Positions 37,383 through 45,201 of a DNA stretch of 64,000 bases are shown here, piece by piece. This DNA is from Prochlorococcus marinus str. MIT 9515 (GTDB lineage Bacteria; Cyanobacteriota; Cyanobacteriia; PCC-6307; Cyanobiaceae). The number at the start of each line of letters is the position of its first letter. Within the stretch, counting starts at the first letter, position 1. The position numbers and the translations under genes were made by a program. The notes under the pieces were generated by a model. It did not search any database, was not told where the DNA came from, and saw only the letters and a list, made by a program, of their open reading frames with translations. The stretch spans positions 868,001-932,000 of the forward strand of contig NC_008817.1 of the NCBI RefSeq assembly GCF_000015665.1. Reading direction: 5' to 3'.

Positions 37383-38843
37383 TTAGAGGGGATTAGACCT
37401 ATTTAAATACAGATTTTTTTGTCTTAAAGATTGATAAGTAGTCAAAAATCTTAAAATTGTTTTGGAGCAATTTAATGAGGTAAATAAACTTATCACAACA
37501 CCAATGCCAAGTGTTGCAGCAAATCCTTTTACAAAATTAGTTCCTAAGAAAAACAAAACTAAACAACTTACAAGGGTTGTAATATGACCATCGATAATGG
37601 ATGAATTAGCTCTTAGGAATCCACTATCAATTGATCTTATAAGAGTATTACCATTTAAAAGTTCTTCTCTAATCCTTTCAAAAATTAAAACATTTGCATC
37701 TACGGCCATACCAATACTTAAAATTAATCCAGCAATTCCTGGTAATGTTAAAGTCACGGGGATTAAAGAATAAAGAGCTAAGTTGAAAAACCCGTAAAAA
37801 ATTAACGAAATTACAGAAACAAATCCAAGAATTCTATAATTAAAAATCATAAATATTCCAACAAACATCAATCCACAAATAGCGGCATAAAGACTCTTCA
37901 AAATATTTTTCGATCCAAGTAAAGGACCTATTGTATTAGTTTCAACAATTTCAATAGGTAAAGGCAAAGAACCACCTTTGAGTTGAACTTCTAGTTCTCT
38001 GGCGTTCTCAGCTGAAAAATTTCCACTTATAGTTGCTGACCCACCCGTGATGCCAGTATTTATAAATTGACTTCCCACACTAGCTTCGCTGATAGATTCC
38101 CCATCAAGAACAATTGACAAAAGTTGATCAGTACCTGCTATCGATTTAGTAATTTCCGCAAATTTGTCACCACCTTCACTACTAAAGGATAATAAAACCT
38201 CCCAATTGTTATTAGTTTGCTCTTGCCTTCTACCAGCATTTACTAAATCTTTTCCTGATAAATCTGTTTTGTTGAACAGATTTACAATTTCATTACTTAT
38301 AAATTTTTTAGTATCGACCAATCTATCAAATAATTGCTGATTTTTAGAAGAATAATTAATATCCTTTTCTAATTCAGTTAGATTATCATAAAAGTTTAAA
38401 GAAATATCTACATTTCTTTTATTATCAATATTGAATTGATCGATCAAATCGTTTATTTTTATCCTCTGTATTTGAAGATTATTTAGTTCAGATATTGTGT
38501 TTTCTTTTTGAGTTCTAAATTCTAATAAAGCAGTTTTACCTAATATCCTTGAAGCTGATAAAGGGTTTTGCTCTCCTGGTAACTCTAAAATTAATTGATC
38601 TCGTCCTAAGGTTTGTAAATTAGACTCTGCCACTCCTAAATTATTTACACGTTTATCTAAAACTGCATTGACAGCCTCTAACTCTTCTTTTGTAACTTTC
38701 CCATCCTCTTTAACTAATTGAAGAGTTAGTTGAGAACCTCCTTTTAAATCTAGACCTAATTGTAATGGGAAATTAATTAATAAATAAATAGATAAAGTCA
38801 GTAAGAAAATAATAAAAAAAAACCAACCTTGCCTTTTTTTCAT
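37383..38843 (-). CDS. secD: Protein translocase subunit SecD
   Basis: A 486-residue translocase subunit with an N-terminal helix, LGLDLKGGSQLTLQL (29-43), a large periplasmic P1/P4 region (about 45-310) and the RND helices with SIGMAVDANVLIFERIREE. The P1 head contains an insertion rich in charged residues (about 100-190), common in cyanobacterial SecD. The start lies 3 bp after the pdhB stop, so pdhB, secD and secF look like one transcript. Confidence 0.96.
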   Translation of the reverse strand: MKKRQGWFFFIIFLLTLSIYLLINFPLQLGLDLKGGSQLTLQLVKEDGKVTKEELEAVNAVLDKRVNNLGVAESNLQTLGRDQLILELPGEQNPLSASRILGKTALLEFRTQKENTISELNNLQIQRIKINDLIDQFNIDNKRNVDISLNFYDNLTELEKDINYSSKNQQLFDRLVDTKKFISNEIVNLFNKTDLSGKDLVNAGRRQEQTNNNWEVLLSFSSEGGDKFAEITKSIAGTDQLLSIVLDGESISEASVGSQFINTGITGGSATISGNFSAENARELEVQLKGGSLPLPIEIVETNTIGPLLGSKNILKSLYAAICGLMFVGIFMIFNYRILGFVSVISLIFYGFFNLALYSLIPVTLTLPGIAGLILSIGMAVDANVLIFERIREELLNGNTLIRSIDSGFLRANSSIIDGHITTLVSCLVLFFLGTNFVKGFAATLGIGVVISLFTSLNCSKTILRFLTTYQSLRQKNLYLNRSNPL

Positions 38844-38846
38844 TTC

Positions 38847-39830
38847 TTAAATACTCCCATTGATTATTTCTTCTACTTTTTCGACTATTTGATGCGGTTG
38901 AATTATTGTTAAATTTTCTAAATTACCATTATAAGGAGTAGGAATATCCTGACTAGATAATCTTATAGGTCTATGATCAAGATCATCAAAACATTCTTCT
39001 GTAATCAAAGCAATCAATTCTGCTCCAATTCCTCCAGTTTTCATACATTCTTCTACAATAATTACATTATTAGTTTTTTTAATAGATTTCGAAATTGTTT
39101 TCATATCAAAAGGTTTTAAACTTATCAGATCTATTAATTCGACATCGATATTCTTCTTATCTAACTCTTCAATAGCTTTTAAACAATGATGTCTCATTCT
39201 TGAATAGGTAAGAATCGTAATATCTTTCCCCTCTTTGACTATGTCAGCTTGATCTAAAGAACAGATATAATCTCCCTCAGGCAATTCCTCAGATAAATTG
39301 TATAAAAGGACATGTTCAAAAAATAAAACGGGATTATTGTCCCTTATAGCAGCTTTCATTAATCCTTTTGCATTTGTGGGGGTACTACAAGCAACTATCT
39401 TGATCCCAGGAACTGCGTGAAAGTAAGCCTCTAATCTTTGACTATGTTCAGCGCCTAGTTGTCTCCCAACACCGCCAGGGCCACGAACAACTGCAGGTAT
39501 TTTATAATTGCCCCCACTTGTATATCTGAGCATGCCCATATTATTAGAAATTTGATTAAAGGCTAATAGTAGAAATCCCATGTTCATACCTTCCACTATC
39601 GGTCTTAATCCTGTCATTGCAGCACCAACTGCCATCCCCGTAAAACTATTTTCGGCAATTGGAGTATCTAAAACTCTTAATTCGCCATATTTTTCATATA
39701 GATCTTTAGTGACTTTATAAGAACCACCATATTGGCCTACATCTTCTCCCATAACGCAAACGTTTACATCATTTGCCATCTCTTCATCAATTGCTTCTTT
39801 CAAAGCATTAAATAATAAAGTACTAGCCAC
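38847..39830 (-). CDS. pdhB: Pyruvate dehydrogenase E1 component, beta subunit
   Basis: Beta subunit of the ThDP-dependent E1 heterotetramer that decarboxylates pyruvate. [15 protein letters not shown] (27-41), catalytic Glu60 in [18 protein letters not shown] and the C-terminal [14 protein letters not shown] segment are typical. GTG start; 327 residues is normal. The alpha subunit gene is not in the window, as usual for split cyanobacterial pdh genes. The neighbours secD and secF are a positional rather than functional link. Confidence 0.96.
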   Translation of the reverse strand: MASTLLFNALKEAIDEEMANDVNVCVMGEDVGQYGGSYKVTKDLYEKYGELRVLDTPIAENSFTGMAVGAAMTGLRPIVEGMNMGFLLLAFNQISNNMGMLRYTSGGNYKIPAVVRGPGGVGRQLGAEHSQRLEAYFHAVPGIKIVACSTPTNAKGLMKAAIRDNNPVLFFEHVLLYNLSEELPEGDYICSLDQADIVKEGKDITILTYSRMRHHCLKAIEELDKKNIDVELIDLISLKPFDMKTISKSIKKTNNVIIVEECMKTGGIGAELIALITEECFDDLDHRPIRLSSQDIPTPYNGNLENLTIIQPHQIVEKVEEIINGSI

Positions 39831-39881
39831 GAGTAATTCCCTAATTGATCATATATATAAATTTATACCATCAAGGTTAAA

Positions 39882-39977
39882 TTAGCCTCCTTCTACAAAA
39901 GTTATAAGTAGTAATATTGACAAAATCATGCCGGGAGACAGCAAAAGTATTAACAGGCCTAAGTCATGAACAGACAT
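39882..39977 (-). CDS. Putative 31-residue membrane protein upstream of pdhB
   Basis: An ATG frame encodes SVHDLGLLILLLSPGMILSI and ends LLLITFVEGG before TAA: one transmembrane helix with a short polar start. Its size and composition are like the small single-helix subunits of photosynthetic or NDH complexes, but it does not match PsaM, PsbM, PsbT, PetN, PetG or PetL as I know them. A TATAAT-like element lies about 25 bp upstream. pdhB begins 51 bp downstream on the same strand. It is short enough that chance cannot be excluded. Confidence 0.5.
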   Translation of the reverse strand: MSVHDLGLLILLLSPGMILSILLLITFVEGG

Positions 39978-40012
39978 TAAAAAACATTAGTTTTATTTAT
40001 AATATTATTAAT

Positions 40013-40330
40013 TTATTTTTTTTTAACCAAAAAACTTCGAATAAATACAATAAAAAGACCTAAACCTATAAAAGCAAAGGAAAAGGTTAATAAGAAAGAC
40101 AAACCAATAATTAATGTATTAATGCTAGAAGATATACTTTGTACGATTTCGGATGTATTGGATGGTTTGTGAATTGCAAAATAAATTGCAATTTTATTAC
40201 TTATAAAATAAAAAAATAGACAAAGAAGAAAACTTGTTAATGAACCAGTTATAAAACTTAAGGGGCCTTTTTCAGGGATATTTTGATTTTTAATAACATC
40301 GTTAATATTGGATGATTTTTCATTATTCAT
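40013..40330 (-). CDS. DUF3082 membrane protein
   Basis: A 105-residue protein with a polar N-terminus (1-20) and two or three membrane segments. PEKGPLSFITGSLTSFLLC and the FAFIGLGLFIVFIRS end match the cyanobacterial DUF3082 family. Function unknown. It lies 22 bp downstream of ispE and shares its strand with rsmA and ispE, so it probably ends that operon. Confidence 0.75.
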   Translation of the reverse strand: MNNEKSSNINDVIKNQNIPEKGPLSFITGSLTSFLLCLFFYFISNKIAIYFAIHKPSNTSEIVQSISSSINTLIIGLSFLLTFSFAFIGLGLFIVFIRSFLVKKK

Positions 40331-40352
40331 TTTCTATAGAAAAAAAAGGTTT

Positions 40353-41291
40353 TTACAAAAAGGTTATGCCACTATTAATTAATTTACAGACCCACGCTTC
40401 AAATCCATTATTATTAAACATTTTATGATTTTGTTCAAAAACTTCATTAGCCTTATTTATATCTTTAAAAAGAGCAAAACATGTTGGGCCAGATCCACTC
40501 ATTGAAAAAGATAAACAATTTTGCAAATTTGAGAGAAGATATAATGCCTTCTTTACAGAATCATTTTCTTTTTCAACGATAATTTGTAAATCATTTTTTA
40601 CTTTTATAATCTGATTTGAAGAATTAAGATCATTAAATCCGTTTATTCTCAAATCATTTCTGATATCATTTGTTTTTTCAGATTCAGTTAAAAAATTTGA
40701 GCAATATTCCTTACTATATTTTTTGTAAGTATCTGCAGTTGAGATTGAAATATTTGGATTTTTTAAGAGTATTACGCCATAATCAAATTTAGAATTATAA
40801 TTTTCAAGAATTTCTCCCCTTCCAAAACAAAATTGGCATCCTCCGTTTATAAAAAAAGGTACATCTGATCCTAGTTTTGAGGAAAGTGAAAGCATAGTTT
40901 CGTTATCAAGATCCAAATCCCATAATTTATTAAGTCCAATTATTGTTGCGGCTGCATTGCTGGAACCTCCAGCTAAACCAGCACCAATAGGAATATTTTT
41001 TTTAAGAAAGATATTAGCTCCTAAATCTTTTTTTTTTGATATATCTTTTACATAATTTGCTGCTTTTATTATTAAGTTATCATCCTTGAGACTTAAATCT
41101 TTGTTATTAGACTTTAATTCAATATCACCTATTTGATTATTCTCAAATTCTATATAGTCAAAAAGATCAATATTCTGCATTATCATTGCTAATTCATGAT
41201 ATCCATCCTCTCTTTTTCCGATAATTTCAAGATGGAGGTTTATCTTCGCAGGTGATTTCACACAAATTTTAGTTGTAGATAATTTTGTCAT
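40353..41291 (-). CDS. ispE: 4-diphosphocytidyl-2-C-methyl-D-erythritol kinase
   Basis: GHMP kinase of the MEP isoprenoid pathway. SPAKINLHL (13-21), the ATP loop PIGAGLAGGSSNAAA (101-115) and the C-terminal SMSGSGPTCFALF are diagnostic. Length is 312. It starts 4 bp after the rsmA stop, a pairing (ksgA-ispE) seen in many bacteria. Confidence 0.96.
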   Translation of the reverse strand: MTKLSTTKICVKSPAKINLHLEIIGKREDGYHELAMIMQNIDLFDYIEFENNQIGDIELKSNNKDLSLKDDNLIIKAANYVKDISKKKDLGANIFLKKNIPIGAGLAGGSSNAAATIIGLNKLWDLDLDNETMLSLSSKLGSDVPFFINGGCQFCFGRGEILENYNSKFDYGVILLKNPNISISTADTYKKYSKEYCSNFLTESEKTNDIRNDLRINGFNDLNSSNQIIKVKNDLQIIVEKENDSVKKALYLLSNLQNCLSFSMSGSGPTCFALFKDINKANEVFEQNHKMFNNNGFEAWVCKLINSGITFL

Positions 41292-41295
41292 TTTA

Positions 41296-42126
41296 CTAAT
41301 TCTTATTTGTTATTTTAATACATCCCTCTGCAAGCTTAATCCATTTATTAATTGAAATATCTTGAGGTCTTGAATTAAAGCATATTTCAGATAATTCAGC
41401 TAATTTCTTAATCTCATCCTCTGAGAGGATTGAATTAAGAGTATTTCTAATCATTTTTCTTCTTGAATTAAATGAAATTTGAAGAAGTTTATCTATATAT
41501 CTCTCTAGTTTAATATCTAATCGTTTCTCAGGCCTCAATGGTTCAAAAACAACCAAAGAAGAAAATACTTTTGGAGGTGGGTTAAAAGATGATGGAGGCA
41601 CATCGCATATTCTTTTTATGTTAGAGATAAGTTGCATCCTCACACTCATAGCTCCTGCATTCTTACTACTTTCTTTAGATAAAATCCTATCCACAACATC
41701 CTTCTGCATTAAGAAAATTATTTTCTTGTAATTATTCTTACTAACTATTCCTAATCTTCCAATAAAAATATCCAATATTGGACCTGTAATATTATAAGGA
41801 ATATTTGCAATCACTTTTGTAATTTTTTTATTTATGGAGTCAAGATTTGTTGAAAGGATATCGCCTTGTTGAAGTGAAAACTTTTTATCATTTCTAAATT
41901 TATTATTTAAAAGGTCAATTAAATCTTTATCCAATTCGACGGCATGTAATCTACTAATTTTTGAATCTAACAATTTCGATGTTAAAGCCCCTTTTCCCGG
42001 ACCAATTTCTAGAATAAAATCTTTTTCATCGAGTTCAGCGACTTCTTTTATTTTTTCCAATATTAAATTATTAACCAACCAATGTTGTCCAAATCTTTTT
42101 TTTTGATGATGGTTCTTAAAATTCAT
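41296..42126 (-). CDS. rsmA: 16S rRNA m6,2A1518/A1519 dimethyltransferase
   Basis: Dimethylates two adenosines in helix 45 late in 30S assembly. [12 protein letters not shown] (9-20), the SAM motif [12 protein letters not shown] (38-49) and the catalytic NIPY (108-111) are intact. I place the start at the ATG giving MNFKNHH. The frame remains open for 44 more codons upstream, but those encode a Phe/Leu/Asn-rich stretch unlike the family and would run across the divergent gene's start. Length is then 276, as expected. Confidence 0.95.
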   Translation of the reverse strand: MNFKNHHQKKRFGQHWLVNNLILEKIKEVAELDEKDFILEIGPGKGALTSKLLDSKISRLHAVELDKDLIDLLNNKFRNDKKFSLQQGDILSTNLDSINKKITKVIANIPYNITGPILDIFIGRLGIVSKNNYKKIIFLMQKDVVDRILSKESSKNAGAMSVRMQLISNIKRICDVPPSSFNPPPKVFSSLVVFEPLRPEKRLDIKLERYIDKLLQISFNSRRKMIRNTLNSILSEDEIKKLAELSEICFNSRPQDISINKWIKLAEGCIKITNKN

Positions 42127-42184
42127 CCAAAAGAGAAATATTATGTTTAAATTAAATATATAGTTTATATCTTTATTAAATTGT

Positions 42185-42496
42185 ATGGGCCTATCAAAAA
42201 AGAATTTAGGTAAACTCAATACTTTTAAAAAAAATAATAATTTGTTTAACAATAACAATTTAATTCAAAATCCTCAAAAACTTTCTAATCCGAAAAAATT
42301 TGAAGAACCTTCTAAGATTTTTTATTCGATAATTGATAACTCAGATAATCTAAATGAGACAGTAGAAGCAAATCAATTATTAAAAAAAAGTGAGGACTGT
42401 TTTCATAATATAAATTCAAGAAAACCTAGTTCCTCAAAAAATCTATCTATCGAAGATGAGCTTTATGACGAATTTAATTATCTTCTTGATGAATAG
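42185..42496 (+). CDS. Asn/Lys/Ser-rich hypothetical protein
   Basis: A 103-residue low-complexity protein with no hydrophobic segment. The N-terminal third is Asn-rich ([12 protein letters not shown]), and the acidic end [14 protein letters not shown] could be a short helix or interaction motif. It is probably disordered. I do not recognise it. It is divergent from rsmA (58 bp between starts) and 20 bp upstream of rlmH, so it may be cotranscribed with the latter. Confidence 0.55.
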   Translation: MGLSKKNLGKLNTFKKNNNLFNNNNLIQNPQKLSNPKKFEEPSKIFYSIIDNSDNLNETVEANQLLKKSEDCFHNINSRKPSSSKNLSIEDELYDEFNYLLDE

Positions 42497-42516
42497 AGAA
42501 ATTTTTCTTTTTTTTC

Positions 42517-42930
42517 ATGCTTAAGGCTAACAGGCTATCAATATATGCTATTGGTAAAATTAAAAAAAAATGGATAAGAGAAGGAATTAATCAATACAAA
42601 AAAAGAATGCCTGATCTTATTATTAATGAATCCAAGAGTTTTAATATAGATAATATTCGAGTTAATAATATTATTATTTGCCTTACTGAAGAAGGTAAAT
42701 CTTTTAGTTCAACTGAACTAACCTCCTTACTTTTGAATTTTAAAAATAAAAAAATTAATTTTCTCATTGGAGATGCCGATGGAATTCCTTCAGATATTAA
42801 AGACAAATCACATCTTCTACTAAGCCTCTCTCCTCTTACTTTTCCTCATGAACTTGCAAGATTAATTCTAGTCGAACAAATTTATAGAGTTATTTCTATT
42901 TCTAATGGTTCGCCTTACCATCGTGCCTAA
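42517..42930 (+). CDS. rlmH: 23S rRNA pseudouridine-1915 N3-methyltransferase
   Basis: SPOUT-class enzyme acting on helix 69 of 23S rRNA. The trefoil knot residues are visible in [11 protein letters not shown] (81-91) and in [16 protein letters not shown] (109-124) with SNGSPYHR at the C-terminus. At 137 residues it is slightly shorter than the usual 155, with loss in the mid-loop; catalytic elements are kept. Confidence 0.94.
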   Translation: MLKANRLSIYAIGKIKKKWIREGINQYKKRMPDLIINESKSFNIDNIRVNNIIICLTEEGKSFSSTELTSLLLNFKNKKINFLIGDADGIPSDIKDKSHLLLSLSPLTFPHELARLILVEQIYRVISISNGSPYHRA

Positions 42931-42994
42931 AGAGAAAATTTAAAATTATTATATAAAATCTTAAAACAGACACAATTTCAATATTTTAATATAT

Positions 42995-43008
42995 AGTATA
43001 TATGTACT
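42995..43008 (+). promoter_or_regulatory. LexA-like SOS operator upstream of umuD
   Basis: AGTATATATGTACT fits the cyanobacterial LexA consensus RGTACNNNDGTWCB with one mismatch (T for C at position 5) and is almost palindromic. It ends 8 bp before the preferred umuD ATG and overlaps an apparent -10 (TATAGT), so repressor binding would block the promoter directly. Confidence 0.68.
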
Positions 43009-43016
43009 ATATAAAA

Positions 43017-43433
43017 ATGCATTCTTCTGATTTGACTTTTAAAAAGGTGAAAATTCCATTATTAAGTGATTCGGTCTCAGCAGGTTTCCCATCTCCTGCA
43101 GATGACTATACTGAGGAAAATATTGATTTGAATGAGCATTTAATATCTAATCCTTTTAGTACTTTTTTTCTTAGAGTTAAAGGTGACTCAATGATAAATT
43201 CAGGAATTAAAGATAAAGATTTAATAATAGTAGATAAGAGTTTAACTGCTAAACCAGGGAATATCATCATTGCGATGATAGATGGAGAATTTACAATAAA
43301 AAGATTATCTATAAGAAATAATGAATTATATTTAAAAGCAGAAAATCATAATTACCCGGACTTCAGTTTTAGGAATCATGTTGATATACAGATTTGGGGA
43401 GTTGTAATTTATTCAATACATAGTTACTTATGA
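43017..43433 (+). CDS. umuD: SOS mutagenesis protein UmuD (S24 autoprotease)
   Basis: LexA-type self-cleaving subunit of DNA polymerase V. With the start at the ATG encoding MHSSDLTF the protein has 138 residues: cleavage site Ala22-Gly23 in SVSAGFPSPADDY, catalytic Ser58 in VKGDSM and Lys95 in FTIKRL. An earlier in-frame ATG at 43002 would add five residues, but it lies inside the LexA-like operator and near the expected transcription start, so I reject it. The stop overlaps umuC by 4 bp. Confidence 0.94.
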   Translation: MHSSDLTFKKVKIPLLSDSVSAGFPSPADDYTEENIDLNEHLISNPFSTFFLRVKGDSMINSGIKDKDLIIVDKSLTAKPGNIIIAMIDGEFTIKRLSIRNNELYLKAENHNYPDFSFRNHVDIQIWGVVIYSIHSYL

Positions 43434-44722
43434 AAAGCAAAAGCTCAATTACTGAAGCAATAGCTCTCATAGATGCTAATAATTTTTACGCATCATGCGA
43501 ACAAAGTATTAATCCACATTTAAGGAATAAACCAGTAGTAATCCTATCTAATAATGATGGATGCATTATCGCAAGAAGTCCTGAAGCTCGTGCTTTGAGA
43601 ATCAAAATGGGAATTCCTTATTTTAAAGTAAAAAAAAAATTGAATAGCTTAGGAGTAGCAGTTTTAAGTTCAAATTACTCTCTCTATGGAGATATGAGCA
43701 AGAGATTAATGAATTTATTAAAGGATTATTCTGAAGAGATCGAGATTTACTCTATAGATGAAGCCTTTGTCTCAATTCTGAGACCTAAAGATAAAAATTT
43801 AAATCCTTGGGCAAGAAAAGTAAGGTGCTTAATATATCAAAATTTAGGAATAACTTTAACAATCGGAATAGCAGAAAACAAAGTAAGAGCAAAAATTGCT
43901 AATAAACTAGCTAAGAATATAGATTCTTCAGCAGGAATATTTGATTTAGTCAGAATCCATGATGAGACTAATTACTTAAGAAAAATTAGTGTGGGAAAGG
44001 TATGGGGTGTCGGGAAACAAACATCTAATTGGTTACAGAGCAAAGGGATTAAAAATGTCAATGAATTAAGAGATATGGATGAAAATGAAATCATTAAGAA
44101 ATTAGGTATTATCGGGAAAAGATTACAACTTGAATTAAGAGGAGAGAAATGTCTTCCGATAGAAACAAGTAAGAAGCCAAAGAAAGAGATTCAAGTAAGT
44201 AGAAGCTTTGGTAAGCCAATTACAAAATTAGAAGATTTGACTCAAGCATTAGCAATTTATGCAATAAAGGCATCCGAGAAAATGAGAAATCAAAATTTAA
44301 AATCATCTACCATTACTATATTTACAAGAACTAGTCATTATTCAAATCATGCTTATCAAAAAAGTGCTTATAAAAAACTTATCAATGCAACAGATAACAC
44401 AAGTACTATTTTAAAAATAGTAGTTGAATTATCTAAAGAGATTTATACGCCGGGATATAAATTATCTAAAGCTGGAGTTTTAATGCAGGATTTAACTAAT
44501 TGCAAATATTTACAAAAATCAATTATCAATAATGAATTTCAAGAAGACTCAAAAAAAACTATACGACTTATGAAAACAATTGACTCCTTGAATAAAAGAT
44601 ATAATAATGAAGTAATTACTTGGGCAATTGCAAAAAAACAACAAGTATGGGCAATGAATAGAAATTCATTAAGTTCCGGATCTACAACAGATATTAAAAA
44701 AATTCCAAATATAATTAAATAA
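43430..44722 (+). CDS. umuC: DNA polymerase V catalytic subunit UmuC
   Basis: Y-family translesion polymerase. The catalytic acids are Asp14 in ALIDANNFYASCEQ and Asp110-Glu111 in IYSIDEAFVSI. GCIIARSPEAR (44-54) is the fingers region. A helix-hairpin-helix stretch near VWGVGKQTSNWLQSKGI and a little-finger domain follow. Length of 430 is normal. Translationally coupled to umuD; the HETTH gene begins 8 bp after its stop. Confidence 0.96.
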   Translation: MKSKSSITEAIALIDANNFYASCEQSINPHLRNKPVVILSNNDGCIIARSPEARALRIKMGIPYFKVKKKLNSLGVAVLSSNYSLYGDMSKRLMNLLKDYSEEIEIYSIDEAFVSILRPKDKNLNPWARKVRCLIYQNLGITLTIGIAENKVRAKIANKLAKNIDSSAGIFDLVRIHDETNYLRKISVGKVWGVGKQTSNWLQSKGIKNVNELRDMDENEIIKKLGIIGKRLQLELRGEKCLPIETSKKPKKEIQVSRSFGKPITKLEDLTQALAIYAIKASEKMRNQNLKSSTITIFTRTSHYSNHAYQKSAYKKLINATDNTSTILKIVVELSKEIYTPGYKLSKAGVLMQDLTNCKYLQKSIINNEFQEDSKKTIRLMKTIDSLNKRYNNEVITWAIAKKQQVWAMNRNSLSSGSTTDIKKIPNIIK

Positions 44723-44730
44723 AAAGGAAT

Positions 44731-45189
44731 ATGTTTGAATTTATATTATTTATAAACAAAATTGATAAAGAAATAATAGAACTAATCAATAAATCAAATC
44801 ATTCAATAGAGGAAAATACAGATCTTTGTCTTATAGATGAAAAGTTTGTAGGTTTTTATAAAAAGAGAGAAAAAGCGATCGTTATATGTACTGAAAACGC
44901 TAAAAAATTAGGCGGTTATAGAGAAGACAAACGTTACGACAATCACAAAACAAGTCTATATATAAAAAGAGCATTAAGGCATGAGACAACGCATCTAGTC
45001 CAGTATTGCAATAACAACAAACCTACAGGAGTAATTAAAAACATAGAAGATAAAATTCATGTAGGAAAATTAAAAGCTTTAAAAAATTCAGTAAGAATAT
45101 CTGGAAATTATGAAAAAGAATTAGAGGCTTATGTTATGGAAGACAAGCCAAGAAAAGTAAGAGAGATAATTAAAAGCTATTGTTTATAA
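44731..45189 (+). CDS. Putative zinc metallopeptidase-like protein in the umuDC cassette
   Basis: A 152-residue soluble protein I do not recognise as a whole. RALRHETTHLVQYC holds an HExxH zinc signature at 84-88. About 44 residues later, EKELEAYVMEDKP (128-140) supplies a Glu in the position and style of the third ligand of gluzincins such as ImmA/IrrE. The rest is Lys/Asn/Glu-rich with no membrane segment. It lies 8 bp after umuC and shares the putative LexA-controlled transcript. A role in damage-induced proteolysis is speculative. Confidence 0.7.
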   Translation: MFEFILFINKIDKEIIELINKSNHSIEENTDLCLIDEKFVGFYKKREKAIVICTENAKKLGGYREDKRYDNHKTSLYIKRALRHETTHLVQYCNNNKPTGVIKNIEDKIHVGKLKALKNSVRISGNYEKELEAYVMEDKPRKVREIIKSYCL

Positions 45190-45201
45190 ATTCGTTTAAA
45201 G

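Noticed and set aside
42127-42258. 44-codon upstream extension of rsmA
   Set aside because: The extension is Phe/Leu/Asn-rich without family similarity and overlaps the divergent gene start. The ATG at 42126 gives a standard-length enzyme.
43002-43016. Upstream ATG for umuD
   Set aside because: It sits inside the LexA-like operator and near the predicted transcription start; the next ATG gives a normal UmuD.
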